Assembly (NCBI RefSeq): GCF_007750395.1
Contig: NZ_CP036281.1
Location: 2,565,001 to 2,629,000 of the forward strand
Length of the DNA stretch: 64,000 nt
DNA from: Polystyrenella longa
Lineage (GTDB): Bacteria; Planctomycetota; Planctomycetia; Planctomycetales; Planctomycetaceae
Direction of reading: 5' to 3'
Positions 1-11,809 of the stretch are shown here, in pieces. The notes beneath the pieces are model-generated. The model saw only the letters and a program-made list of their open reading frames with translations. It did not search any database and was not told the DNA's origin. Positions within the stretch are counted from its first letter, which is position 1, and each line of letters begins with the position of its first letter. A program made the translations under genes and the position numbers.

Positions 1-2
1 CC

Positions 3-542
3 AAGTTTGGTGGCGAAGGAGATGTCACCGTTGAAGAGGGAAACATGGTCATTGGTTTCGGAGTCGACCTGAGTGGAGTGAACTACACTGGAAAAACTCC
101 CACTCAAAACTACGAAGTCGAATTGGAGGCCAAGCGGATCGACGGGAACGATTTCTTCTGTGGGTTAACCTTTCCCGTTGAGAAATCTTCCTGCTCTCTG
201 ATTGTCGGTGGATGGGGGGGCGGTCTCTGTGGGCTTTCCAGTCTTAATGGAAATGACGCCGCCGAAAATGAAACCGCAACCTGGCAATCTTTTGAAGATG
301 ATAAATGGTACAAAATTCGGCTCCGGGTTGAACCGGAGCAAATTCAGGCGTGGATTGATGACGAGCGAATTGTAAACGCAAACATCAAAGGGCGGACACT
401 AACTGTTCGCGGTGAGGTTTTGCTATCCAGACCTTTCGGAATCGCAACATGGCAGACTTCAGCTGCTTTGCGGAACATCCGTATTCGTGAATTGAAAAAG
501 AGTATTGAAGCGAAAGCCGAATCTACCGAAGTCAAAGAATGA
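3..542 (+). CDS. DUF1080-like / LamG-type domain protein, 3' end only
   Basis: The reading frame is open from the left edge of the window, so this is the C-terminal part (about 179 residues) of a longer protein and the first internal ATG (position 45) is probably not the start. The visible part is a beta-rich segment with 'NYEVELEAKRIDGNDFF', a Gly-rich turn and 'WYKIRLRVEPEQIQAWID', the pattern of concanavalin-like DUF1080 (3-keto-disaccharide hydrolase-like) domains that are very abundant in planctomycetes and are usually exported. The last ~15 residues are a charged tail. The substrate cannot be judged. Family-level call moderately sure; function unknown. Confidence 0.6.
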   Translation, partial: KFGGEGDVTVEEGNMVIGFGVDLSGVNYTGKTPTQNYEVELEAKRIDGNDFFCGLTFPVEKSSCSLIVGGWGGGLCGLSSLNGNDAAENETATWQSFEDDKWYKIRLRVEPEQIQAWIDDERIVNANIKGRTLTVRGEVLLSRPFGIATWQTSAALRNIRIRELKKSIEAKAESTEVKE

Positions 543-620
543 CAGGCTAGCTCGAGGATGTAACACAGAGAATAGGCCCCTATTGTCCGAGATATCCTTT
601 TAGGCTGAAACGTCATCGCT

Positions 621-668
621 CAAAAAAACCGGTCCTTCCCAGGTATGGAAAGGCCGGTTGTTTTATTT
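621..668. terminator. Bidirectional rho-independent terminator
   Basis: Inverted repeat AACCGG(T)CCTT / AAGG(C)CCGGTT with a short loop, flanked by A-runs on the left and a T-rich stretch on the right. It sits between two convergent genes (the DUF1080-like gene and sulP) and can serve both. Confidence 0.7.
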
Positions 669-710
669 CCCATTCTGTAGATCAGGAAGGTCCTGTCGCA
701 TGAACTCCAT

Positions 711-2372
711 TCAGGAGACATTCAATTCCAGTACGTCATCCGCTTTGCGGACCAGACGGGCACAATCTTCTTTGAGGTGCATGATTGTCAATTGTTTTCC
801 CTGTTGACGATACAGTTGAGCCACTGCGTTAATTGCTTCCAGAGCGGAGTGGTCGTAGACCGTACAGTCCTGAAATTCAATGACGACATGTTCAGGGTCG
901 TTAATCGGATCGAAGAACTCTTTGAAACTGGAAACAGCTCCAAAGAAGAACGATCCTTTCAGGACGTAGGTTCGAGTATCACCATCGTCGATGATATCGA
1001 CATTTAATCGGGTCGATTTCTTCCAGGCAAATACCAGTGAGGAAACTGCAACACCGGCTACCACGGCGATAGCAAGGTCGAAGATAACCGTCATCGCAGA
1101 GACCAGAATGATCACGAGGAAGTCACTTCCCGGAATTTTGTTCCAGAGTCTTAAGGTGGTCCATTCGAAAGTAGCGATCACGACGATAAACATCACACCC
1201 ACGAGCGAAGCAACTGGGATCAGCCCGATGCAATTCCATAGTGGCGGAAAAATAATGAAACAGAGAAGGAAGCTGGCGGCGCAAATACCGGATAGTCTCC
1301 CACGTCCACCAGATCGAATGTTAATCATGGACTGGCCAATCATGGCACAACCACCCATCCCACCGAATAACCCACAGATAATATTAGCCGCTCCCTGCCC
1401 AATACACTCCCGGTTACTGCTGCCTCGGGTCTGAGTCAGTTCGTCAATCAAGGTCAGGGTCATGAGCGATTCGATCAATCCGACGGCGGACAAAGTGAGC
1501 GCCAGGCCGAGAATGATCATGAAGCTTTGAGGTGTCCAATCAATAGAAGGGATCTGGAAGGCTCCCGCAATTCGCGTCGATTCTTCTTCGGGAACTTCGA
1601 CGTCCGCAGCGGCTAGTGCCGTTCCGGCGGCGTCAATCTCGGAGAGTTTCAGATCCTCTTTTTGTTCGTTGAACAACTTGGATTTAAATGTTTTCTCTGC
1701 CGCCATCTCATTCTGACTTTCAACGAAGTCCTGAACAGTGACAGACTCAATCGGGCTGAAGTTGACGAGTAATGTCATCGCGACGATGGCCACGAGTGTC
1801 CCAGGAACTGCTTTTGTGAATCGTGGCAGATAATGAATGATGAGCATCGTACCACCAATGAGGCACAGAGTCGTCAGCAACGCGCCTCCGGACATCCAGT
1901 CACCCGTAATCTGAAAATTACCAGTCATCTTGTCGTATAACAGACGGTAGTTTTCTTTGAACTGTCCAAACTGCGCGAGCCCGATCACGATCGCAAGCCC
2001 GTTGACGAACCCTAATGTCACCGGATGAGGTAATATGCGTACCAGCTTTCCGAGCTTGAACACTCCACATAGTATCTGAATGATGCCGCATAGAATCACG
2101 GCGGCAAACATGTACTCGATTCCGTGCAGAATGATAAAGGCAGTCATCACAACGGCCATGGCACCGGTTGCACCGGAGATCATCCCCGGGCGTCCACCCA
2201 GAATGGAGGTAACAAACCCCATGATGAACGCAGCCCATAAACCGACGAGCGGGTCAACTCCTGCTACGAAAGCAAAAGCAACTGCTTCAGGGACAAGTGC
2301 GAGGGCGACGGTTAATCCGGAAAGGAATTCGTTTTTGAAATTGGATTGTCGCTTGATCAGTAAGTCAATCAT
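711..2372 (-). CDS. SulP-family anion permease with STAS domain
   Basis: A 553-residue inner-membrane transporter of the SulP (SLC26) family, which moves sulfate, bicarbonate or related anions with H+ or Na+. Residues ~10-445 hold the hydrophobic core, including the N-terminal signature 'LTVALALVPEAVAFAFVAGVDPLVGLWAAF' region (residues ~20-50) and Gly-rich segments 'GRPGMISGATGAM' and 'GGMGGCAMIGQSMIN'. Residues ~455-553 form a cytoplasmic STAS domain with 'YDHSALEAI', the usual D-x-S site. A hydrophilic loop of ~60 residues (about 205-265) between membrane segments is longer than in many relatives. Start is ATG; the ribosome binding site is weak. Solitary gene with its own terminator. Family certain; substrate not. 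Confidence 0.9.
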   Translation of the reverse strand: MIDLLIKRQSNFKNEFLSGLTVALALVPEAVAFAFVAGVDPLVGLWAAFIMGFVTSILGGRPGMISGATGAMAVVMTAFIILHGIEYMFAAVILCGIIQILCGVFKLGKLVRILPHPVTLGFVNGLAIVIGLAQFGQFKENYRLLYDKMTGNFQITGDWMSGGALLTTLCLIGGTMLIIHYLPRFTKAVPGTLVAIVAMTLLVNFSPIESVTVQDFVESQNEMAAEKTFKSKLFNEQKEDLKLSEIDAAGTALAAADVEVPEEESTRIAGAFQIPSIDWTPQSFMIILGLALTLSAVGLIESLMTLTLIDELTQTRGSSNRECIGQGAANIICGLFGGMGGCAMIGQSMINIRSGGRGRLSGICAASFLLCFIIFPPLWNCIGLIPVASLVGVMFIVVIATFEWTTLRLWNKIPGSDFLVIILVSAMTVIFDLAIAVVAGVAVSSLVFAWKKSTRLNVDIIDDGDTRTYVLKGSFFFGAVSSFKEFFDPINDPEHVVIEFQDCTVYDHSALEAINAVAQLYRQQGKQLTIMHLKEDCARLVRKADDVLELNVS

Positions 2373-3495
2373 GCGGAAAGAAAAGCCTTTAACGTACGAG
2401 GATTGATTTGTGGAATCGTATACGGACGATGTTCGTTTGCATGAGCCGGAGGCCCTTCCCCTCTGCGAAAATTCCGCGCAGTTGAAGGTATCCTTTGCCG
2501 GGCCAAATCAGCACCGGTTGACTCAATGAATAACAATTGGATGAATAAAATCAGTGGCACAGAAAATGAACTGGTACAAAGGGACCTGCTATTTATGTGA
2601 AATCGATTTGCCGGACCCTCTCCTGCCGTCGGGGCAGCCAAATCTTCTTCCAGTTCTCCGCATCAGGCGCGCAAGATATTCACATTTCGATCTGTTTCGA
2701 ACGAAACAACATCACCAACGTGGAAGCAGGAGCCATTTTCACAGCTGAAGCTGATCTAAAATTCCGGTTCAATTACCGGAAAGCTCAAGCGCATGAGCTA
2801 GACCTGGAGTATTTGGCTCAACAGGCATTTCCTGATCTCAGGAGCGATGCGGCTGTTGATAACTCAAACAGGTCGTATGGGGTAGGAAGTTATTTGCGGG
2901 GCGAATTGACTCGGAAATTTGCTTTCGAATGCAATCCGGTTCATCTCAGGGAATTAATTTGCTCATAGTTTTTCTCATAATTGTTGTGATAACATAACCA
3001 TTCATCGATTTATGTCAACGCAACATATTTAGTTTTTTGACTCTGATACTGTCCCAGAAAGGCCAGTGGAGAGTGAAAATCCCCTGCACTCCTCGGGAGT
3101 TGCCTACGAATACAGGTGTATTTAGAAGTTCCCGGCTTCTCGCTGACTCATCCGGTATTCGTCATTTTTCGTAGAGATTCATGAAAATTTCTTTTCACTT
3201 CGTTCGATATTTCAGGGAGATGCCCATGTTATCACTCAATAAAATTCGGCGAGATTCCATTACATGATCATGGAACTTGTCAATTTCTAATATCTGAAGA
3301 ATAACCTTCTGAAATGCCCTCGGTCATGCCTCAAACTCAAATCTTGCACAAATGAGTCTGGGAATCGGCAAGAAATTGCAGCAATTATTGCGGAAATGAT
3401 GCGTAGTTCAAATGAGTTTGGAAATTTCCGAACCCGGATTGGCTTCTTCTGCGGTGGGAACATGATAACCCAGAAATACTCTGGAAAGGGAAGTG
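2373..3495. other. Long spacer, no supported gene
   Basis: About 1.1 kb between sulP and the DUF1003 gene. Small open frames exist on both strands (for example 2597-2968 +), but none has a good ribosome binding site, recognisable domain or convincing composition. A small hairpin (GCACTCC/GGAGTTGC) lies near 3086-3103 and a CATGATCATG palindrome near 3263-3272; I assign no function to them. Confidence 0.5.
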
Positions 3496-4209
3496 ATGTC
3501 GAATCATCATGCTGGAAAACATGTCGAATGTCAGGTGTGCCATCACTCGTTCCCCTTGAATCACACTATGCCACTGGGCTTGGTGCGGCCAGTTGTTCTT
3601 GAGGAAATGGAACTGGACCATTCGGGGGTGAATCAGGAAGGCTATATTTGCCTGAGGGATCTGAACGAATACCGAAGTCGCTACATGCAGCATGCTCTGG
3701 AAGCCGAGAAAGGGGAGCTTAACGACTTGGAAAAGGAAGTCGTCACCAGTCTGCGAGAGCAGGAAGACTTAAGCCAGAATCTGAATAATGAATTTGCCGG
3801 CAAGCGGACTCTGGGTGAACAGGTTTCAGATCATATTGCGGAAGTCGGTGGAAGTTGGAGCTTTATCCTCACCTTCGGAGTGTTATTGGTCTGTTGGATC
3901 GCTGTGAATTCCGCTTGGATTATTGCCAACCCATTTGATCCTTATCCCTTTATTCTGTTGAACCTCGCCCTCTCCTGTCTGGCTGCAATACAGGCCCCGG
4001 TGATTATGATGAGTCAGAAACGACAGGAAAATAAAGACCGTCTCCAGGCCGAACACGACTACCGGATTAACCTGAAGACCGAACTGGAGGTCCGGCATAT
4101 ACACGCTAAACTGGATCTCTTGCTGACTCATCAGTGGGAGCGACTTCTGACGATTCAACAGCTACAGACGGACTTGATCAAAGAGATCGCTGATAAAAAA
4201 CAGAGCTGA
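3496..4209 (+). CDS. DUF1003 family membrane protein
   Basis: 237 residues. The N-terminal ~50 residues carry a CxxC pair ('CQVCHHSF') that could bind a metal, followed by a helical, charged segment. Residues ~110-175 contain the DUF1003 core: two membrane helices around 'WSFILTFGVLLVCWIAVNS' and 'PYPFILLNLALSCLAAIQAP', then 'VIMMSQKRQENKDRLQAEHDY', the classic family signature. The C-terminal part is a coiled-coil-like cytoplasmic tail. The molecular function of DUF1003 is not known. I chose ATG 3496, preceded by AAAGGGAAG, over the adjacent GTG at 3493. Solitary gene. Confidence 0.85.
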   Translation: MSNHHAGKHVECQVCHHSFPLNHTMPLGLVRPVVLEEMELDHSGVNQEGYICLRDLNEYRSRYMQHALEAEKGELNDLEKEVVTSLREQEDLSQNLNNEFAGKRTLGEQVSDHIAEVGGSWSFILTFGVLLVCWIAVNSAWIIANPFDPYPFILLNLALSCLAAIQAPVIMMSQKRQENKDRLQAEHDYRINLKTELEVRHIHAKLDLLLTHQWERLLTIQQLQTDLIKEIADKKQS

Positions 4210-4658
4210 AAAATCTTGCATGATTGCCCAGTTATATGCTGAACTCAAAGAGGCGATCAGTGTCTCTAAGGGAAAAGCCTGTCATATATTCCTCGTTTAA
4301 TTGGGGCCTCTACTCTCCTTTACCGGGGAACAGATCGCTCGTATCCATACTTGTTTAAGTCAGACGAGAAGATTCCGTTAACGCTGTTTCTGCAGAGGCG
4401 ATTGTCCTTTTCTTTCTTTGATTACGTCGTTACAAATCTCTCGTCGCTTAAAGTTAAATGACGTTTACTCAGTGTTCGTCCCAGATTGCTTTGCTCCTCC
4501 TCCTGTTTTTTGGCCAGCTTGGTGGAATGAGACTTGCACGGTTAAAACTGTCTCCCGTTAAATTTGGTCTTCCGATCCGTATGAACCACTGGTCGGCACC
4601 TGATCTAAACCGAATAATTATTGAGAACAATATCCATCGTTCCTCGAAAGTAAAATTA
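4210..4658. other. Spacer upstream of ndh, nothing recognised
   Basis: About 450 bp. The ndh frame is open back to an ATG at 4458, which would add 67 residues including a hydrophobic stretch, but that extension is not a normal part of NDH-2 and has no clear ribosome binding site. No terminator or promoter stands out. Confidence 0.4.
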
Positions 4659-5984
4659 ATGCAGACCCCGCACCGCGTTGTCGTTGTTGGTGGAGGATTT
4701 GGGGGGCTTTTTGCCGCCCGATCCCTGAAGAAAGTTTATGTAGACGTTACGCTGATTGACCGTCGCAATTTCCACTTGTTCCAGCCATTGCTGTATCAGG
4801 TGGCGACCGGGGCTTTGTCACCGGCGAACATTGCCGCCCCCCTCCGCTCGATTCTGGAACGCCAGAAGAATACCCGCATCATCCTGGATGAAGTCGTTGA
4901 TTTCGACGTCGAAAGTCGTGAAGTCATCACCGCAGAAGGAAGAGTTCCTTACGATACATTGATCGTCGCGGCGGGATCTCAGCAGTCGTATTTCGGACAG
5001 GATCATTGGGAAGAGTTCGCTCCCGGTTTGAAGTCGATAGAAGACGCGACCTCCATTCGTCACCGTATTCTCTATGCTTTTGAAGCGGCCGAGAAAGAGC
5101 CCGATCCGGTTAAGCGGGAAGCTTGGCTGACATTTGTGGTCGTCGGGGCAGGTCCCACTGGTTGCGAAATGGCAGGTGCAATCGCCGAGATCGCTCACCA
5201 TACGCTCAAACAGGAATTTCGGACGATCAATCCGGCGGATGCCAAGCTGATCATTGTCGAGGCGGCCGCCGATCCCCTTTCGATGTATCCCGCTGACCTG
5301 ATTGCCAAAGCCCGCAAGTCGCTCGAAAAAAGAGATATCCAGGTTAGAACGAACACCAAAGTAGTCGATGTGGAGCACGACTATGTCGAAGTTCAACCCG
5401 TCGACGGTTCAGCCGATCCGGAACGAATTGACTGCCATACCGTCATTTGGGCAGCCGGTGTAAAAGCGTCTCCTCTGGGAGAAATGCTTTCCATCCAAAC
5501 AGCCGTCCCTCTGACACGCGGAGGGAAAGTGGAAGTTCAGCAGGATTTGACCATTCCCGGTCATCCGGAAATCTTTGTCGTCGGTGACATGGCTCAGGTA
5601 CTGAACCGCGACGGAAAACCGCTTCCCGGTCTAGCGCCTGTCGCGATGCAGCAGGGAAACTATGTCGCCAATGTAATTCGCAACCGTGTGAATGAGAAAC
5701 CGGTCCCGGCCCCGTTCACTTATAAGGACCGTGGTTCGATGGCAACTATTGGGCGAGCGTCGGCAATTGCCCAGATAGGTCGATGGAAACTCAGTGGATT
5801 TTTCGCCTGGATTCTCTGGTTGTTCGTTCACATTATGCAGATCGTCCAATTCGAGAATCGACTTCTTGTTCTGGTTCAATGGAGTTGGCACTATCTCACC
5901 TTCAATCGCTCTGCTCGCCTAATCACTGGCACAGAGGAACAGCACGAAAAAAAGCTGGAAGAAGAACTCGTCGGTAGGCATTAA
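4659..5984 (+). CDS. ndh: Type II NADH:quinone oxidoreductase (NDH-2)
   Basis: Single-subunit, non-proton-pumping NADH dehydrogenase that passes electrons from NADH to membrane quinone, FAD-dependent. From the chosen ATG (441 residues) the N-terminus is immediately the FAD Rossmann motif 'VVVVGGGFGGLFAARSL'; then 'FHLFQPLLYQVATGALSP', the second (NADH) dinucleotide motif 'VVVGAGPTGCEMAGAIAEIA' around residue 165, and the FAD-binding 'IFVVGDMA' near residue 310. The C-terminus has hydrophobic segments ('FFAWILWLFVHIM', 'LLVLVQWSWHY') that probably anchor it to the inner face of the membrane. An upstream ATG at 4458 would give 508 residues. Single gene with its own terminator. Confidence 0.9.
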   Translation: MQTPHRVVVVGGGFGGLFAARSLKKVYVDVTLIDRRNFHLFQPLLYQVATGALSPANIAAPLRSILERQKNTRIILDEVVDFDVESREVITAEGRVPYDTLIVAAGSQQSYFGQDHWEEFAPGLKSIEDATSIRHRILYAFEAAEKEPDPVKREAWLTFVVVGAGPTGCEMAGAIAEIAHHTLKQEFRTINPADAKLIIVEAAADPLSMYPADLIAKARKSLEKRDIQVRTNTKVVDVEHDYVEVQPVDGSADPERIDCHTVIWAAGVKASPLGEMLSIQTAVPLTRGGKVEVQQDLTIPGHPEIFVVGDMAQVLNRDGKPLPGLAPVAMQQGNYVANVIRNRVNEKPVPAPFTYKDRGSMATIGRASAIAQIGRWKLSGFFAWILWLFVHIMQIVQFENRLLVLVQWSWHYLTFNRSARLITGTEEQHEKKLEEELVGRH

Positions 5985-6017
5985 CCATGAAATGAGTTAA
6001 TCGTAATCGATCAATTT

Positions 6018-6052
6018 CACTCTGACGCGAAAACGTGTCAGGGTGTTTTTTT
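6018..6052 (+). terminator. Rho-independent terminator after ndh
   Basis: Stem CTGACGCG / CGTGTCAG (one G-T pair) around an AAAA loop, followed by a run of seven T. Located ~35 bp after the ndh stop codon. Confidence 0.75.
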
Positions 6053-6191
6053 GTGTATTGAGAAAACAGCTCCTGTTCTCAATATCTCTCATTCCCTATC
6101 TGGCCCAAAAGGTCACCCGCTTGTTCTGTCTGAGGGAGTACTTTAGGATGAATATTCACTCATTCTACAATTTTTGAAGAAAGCCAACCTG

Positions 6192-7115
6192 ATGCAACGC
6201 CGTGATTTTCTCGCCCAAACTGCTCTGGCTGCTGGTGCCATGGCTTCAGTCTCTTCTCTGTCAAACATTTCGAAGGCAGAGGCTGCCGAGACATCTAAAC
6301 CGTTTTCGATGAAGTTTGCTCCTCACTTTGGCATGTTCAAGCATTCCGCTGGGGAAGACCTGGTCGATCAATTGAAGTTCTCCTCCGACCAGGGATTCAC
6401 TGCCTGGGAAGATAACGGAATGAAGCGTCGCTCTGTCGAAGATCAAAAGCGAATTGCCTCGACGATGGAACAGTTGAATATGGAGATGGGCGTTTTAGTC
6501 GCATTGATTGATCTGAAGAATAAGATCAATTTTGTCAGCGACGATAAAGCGGCTCGCGAGGAAGTTTTACAGGGAATGCGCGAGACCGTCGATGTCGCCA
6601 AGAGAGTGAATGCGAAATGGCTTACCGTTGTTCCGGGCTATGTTCATTCAAGGTTGCCGCATGACTATCAAATGGCGAACTGCATCGAACTGTTGCGTCA
6701 GTGTTGTGATATTCTCGAACCTCACGGTCTGACGATGGTACTGGAACCGTTGAACCATCCTACGAATCACCCGGGTCTCTTTCTTCATGAATCTCCACAG
6801 GCCTACCTCATCTGCCGGGCGGTGAATCGCCCGTCCTGCAAAATTCTGTTTGATATTTATCATCAGCAGATCACCGAAGGTAACTTGATTCCCAATATCG
6901 ATCACTGTTGGTCAGAGATTCCTTACTTTCAGGCGGGAGACAACCCAGGCCGGAACGAACCGGGTACGGGAGAAATCAATTTCAAGAACGTCTTCCAACA
7001 CATTGCCAACAAAGGCTACACCGGCATCGTCGGCATGGAACACGGAAATTCCCAACCCGGAGTCGAGGGCGAACAGGCTGTGATCAAAGCTTATCGTGCT
7101 GTTGATCCTAGTTGA
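6192..7115 (+). CDS. Tat-exported hydroxypyruvate isomerase-like TIM-barrel protein
   Basis: A 307-residue protein of the xylose isomerase-like TIM-barrel family (sugar phosphate isomerase/epimerase; closest by eye to hydroxypyruvate isomerase). It starts with a twin-arginine signal, 'MQRRDFLAQTALAAGAMAS', so the folded enzyme is probably exported. Metal-site signatures are visible: 'LEPLNH' (Glu), 'LFDIYHQQ' (Asp and His), 'QAGDNPGRNEPGTGEIN' and 'GMEHGNS' (Glu). I chose ATG 6192 because it puts the RR motif at residues 3-4; the frame is open back to a TTG at 6174. Planctomycetes have many exported paralogs of this fold; the substrate is unknown. Single gene followed by a terminator. Confidence 0.85.
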   Translation: MQRRDFLAQTALAAGAMASVSSLSNISKAEAAETSKPFSMKFAPHFGMFKHSAGEDLVDQLKFSSDQGFTAWEDNGMKRRSVEDQKRIASTMEQLNMEMGVLVALIDLKNKINFVSDDKAAREEVLQGMRETVDVAKRVNAKWLTVVPGYVHSRLPHDYQMANCIELLRQCCDILEPHGLTMVLEPLNHPTNHPGLFLHESPQAYLICRAVNRPSCKILFDIYHQQITEGNLIPNIDHCWSEIPYFQAGDNPGRNEPGTGEINFKNVFQHIANKGYTGIVGMEHGNSQPGVEGEQAVIKAYRAVDPS

Positions 7116-7176
7116 ATCTCTATGCTTTGTTTCGGGGTTAACGAGGGTTAAATCGGTAACTGATGAATCAAATAAC

Positions 7177-7216
7177 GGCTCGACTTCAATAATATAGTCG
7201 AGCCGCTTTTATTTTC
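7177..7216 (+). terminator. Rho-independent terminator
   Basis: GGCTCGACT / AGTCGAGCC perfect 9-bp stem followed by GCTTTTATTTT, between the isomerase-like gene and the convergent katG. Confidence 0.75.
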
Positions 7217-7242
7217 TCTTCTAAGTCCAGAATCAATCTGGT

Positions 7243-9964
<2,722 letters not shown>

Positions 9965-10846
9965 ATGCAGCAACCTGTCATTGGCTACCATCAGGATGAA
10001 GAAAAGCATTGGGTCGCCGAACTTGGTTGCGGTCACAATCAACATGTGCGCCATGATCCTCCTTGGATGATTCGCGAATGGGTGACATCGCCTGAGGGAC
10101 GCGAGAAAATGTTGGGCCATCAACTCAACTGCGTTAAATGCGATGAGCAGGCTCCAGTAGATGAGCGGCCAGCTGTGGTGATCTCGATTCAGGTCGGAAA
10201 GCCTCAATTGATGGACGTTGACAACCCATGGACATCGGGTTTCATCAAAGAGCCGACGATGGAGCCAACGTGGTTAGGGGCGACCAATCTTGATGGGGAT
10301 GAGCAAGCCGATCTTGTCCATCATGGTGGACCTGACAAGGCTGTTTGCGTTTACTCCGCAGTTCATTATTCCTACTGGAACGAGCAACTCGCTCTTCCCG
10401 AAATGAACTGGGGCGCCTTTGGTGAAAACTTTACGGTAAGTCAGTTAACCGAGCAGGATGTCTGCATCGGTGACATCTGGTCTGTGGGCGAAACACTTCT
10501 GCAAGTTTCCCAACCTCGACAACCTTGCTGGAAACTTGCTCGTCGGTGGGAGATTAAAGATCTCGCACTTCAAGTTCAGAAAACAGGCTATACAGGTTGG
10601 TACTTTCGAGTATTGAAAGAAGGGTGGGTTCTGCCTTTGATGCCGATTCAACTTGTCGAACGACTCCATGAACAATGGACGATCGCTGCGGCCAACCAAG
10701 TAATGCACGATAATAAAACGGACTGGAAAAGTTCGTCGCAACTCGGGGCTTTGGAGGAGCTATCATCCAGTTGGAAGAAAACGCTCGCCAAGCGGGTCGA
10801 TACAGGCCAGCAACCGGACGAATCGAGACGTCTCGGGTTAGGATAA
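9965..10846 (+). CDS. DUF3565-MOSC fusion protein
   Basis: 293 residues with three parts. Residues 1-65 are a DUF3565-like domain ('MQQPVIGYHQDEEKHWVAEL', 'CGHNQHVRHDPPW', 'LNCVKCD'). Residues ~72-215 are a MOSC domain ('DLVHHGGPDKAVCVYS', 'FGENFTVSQL', 'CIGDIWSVG', and the conserved Cys in 'QPRQPCWKLARR'). Residues ~220-265 resemble the small helical domain that follows MOSC in YiiM-type proteins. MOSC proteins of the YiiM type transfer or reduce using molybdenum cofactor and confer resistance to N-hydroxylated base analogues. DUF3565 has unknown function and in other bacteria is normally a separate small protein. The fusion supports a joint role. No moco genes are nearby. Confidence 0.8.
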   Translation: MQQPVIGYHQDEEKHWVAELGCGHNQHVRHDPPWMIREWVTSPEGREKMLGHQLNCVKCDEQAPVDERPAVVISIQVGKPQLMDVDNPWTSGFIKEPTMEPTWLGATNLDGDEQADLVHHGGPDKAVCVYSAVHYSYWNEQLALPEMNWGAFGENFTVSQLTEQDVCIGDIWSVGETLLQVSQPRQPCWKLARRWEIKDLALQVQKTGYTGWYFRVLKEGWVLPLMPIQLVERLHEQWTIAAANQVMHDNKTDWKSSSQLGALEELSSSWKKTLAKRVDTGQQPDESRRLGLG

Positions 10847-10890
10847 ATCACGATCTGTTTCCTTCGAATGGAAATACTTGACCATCTCGA

Positions 10891-11712
10891 CTACGGTTTG
10901 GTGCTCTTAAGTACTTTTACCAATTCGGAGAAATCATTCACCACATAGTCGGGTCTGTCGACGTTAGGATAAAGCGTCGCTCCTGGCCTTGAGATGAATG
11001 CGGTTTGTAGGCCGACGTTCTTCGCTCCCGCCAAATCCCAAGCATGCGCAGCGACCATCAACACATCACCCGGTTCGATTTTGAGATCTTTCAGAACCAT
11101 GTTGTAGGTGTCAGGGTGCGGTTTGTACTTTTTAATGCTCTCGATGGTGTATTGTTTTTCAATCAGGTCGGTGAGCCTTGCATTTCTCAATTGCGTTTCC
11201 ACCCCTATTGCGGAAGAGTTGGTCAAAGAGACAATGTAATATCCCTCAGCTTTAAGCGCTTTCAACCCTGCAGCGACGTCCGGGTGCGGAGGGAGCGAGC
11301 GAAGCGGGGTCACAATCGATTCTTTGGCCTCTTCATAATCAAGCTCAATGCCCTGCTTTTCTGCCACCATCATCAGAGCGGCTGTGCCAATTTCTCCGAA
11401 ACTGTGATAGTTGTCGCTCAACGTTTCGACCAGAGAGTAATGCAGCATGGTCGAGAACCATAATGGCAATAACTCTTCTTTCCCTCCCAAAGCTTTACCA
11501 ACGGATGTCTTTAAGGGAGCGAGATCAAGGAGTGTTTCATTCACGTCCAGAATGATGACCTTAGGGCGTGGCATAGTTATCTCCTGTTTGACATCGGGTT
11601 TGAGTTGGGAACGACCGTCTTCACTGGGCACTCTATCTTGAGCGAAAGCGGCACTCAAGCAAATCCCCAGAAACAGAATCGCAAACGCCTGTACCTTGAT
11701 TATTGTATTCAT
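10891..11712 (-). CDS. Exported haloacid dehalogenase type II-like hydrolase
   Basis: 273 residues from ATG 11712. The N-terminus 'VQAFAILFLGICLSAAFAQ' is a signal peptide, unusual for a HAD enzyme. The catalytic core begins at ~residue 50 with motif I 'IILDVNETLLDL' (nucleophile Asp), motif II 'VSLTNSSA', motif III Lys in 'IKKYKPHPDTY', and motif IV 'MLMVAAHAWDLAGA'-type sequence 'VLMVAAHAWDLAGAKN'. The DxNxT and AHxWD patterns are those of type II 2-haloacid dehalogenases; the real substrate may be different. The frame is open further upstream but without signal or ribosome binding site. It follows the AhpD-like gene on the same strand by 97 bp and is probably cotranscribed and under the same TetR control. 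Confidence 0.8.
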   Translation of the reverse strand: MNTIIKVQAFAILFLGICLSAAFAQDRVPSEDGRSQLKPDVKQEITMPRPKVIILDVNETLLDLAPLKTSVGKALGGKEELLPLWFSTMLHYSLVETLSDNYHSFGEIGTAALMMVAEKQGIELDYEEAKESIVTPLRSLPPHPDVAAGLKALKAEGYYIVSLTNSSAIGVETQLRNARLTDLIEKQYTIESIKKYKPHPDTYNMVLKDLKIEPGDVLMVAAHAWDLAGAKNVGLQTAFISRPGATLYPNVDRPDYVVNDFSELVKVLKSTKP

Positions 11713-11809
11713 TTCGAACTTTCTTATCGTGGTTTGGGACCTTGAATCACCGAGATAATGAGTTGGACTGGCATAGAAATCACATGATCGTCTGTTTTCC
11801 AATATGGGA

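Noticed and set aside
2597-2968. 123-residue plus-strand frame in the sulP/DUF1003 spacer
   Set aside because: No ribosome binding site, no recognisable domain, Cys/Arg-rich composition typical of chance frames; overlaps other equally long random frames.
4458-4658. 67-residue N-terminal extension of NDH-2
   Set aside because: Not part of the family, no ribosome binding site at the ATG; the enzyme fold begins at the internal ATG 4659. Not fully excluded.
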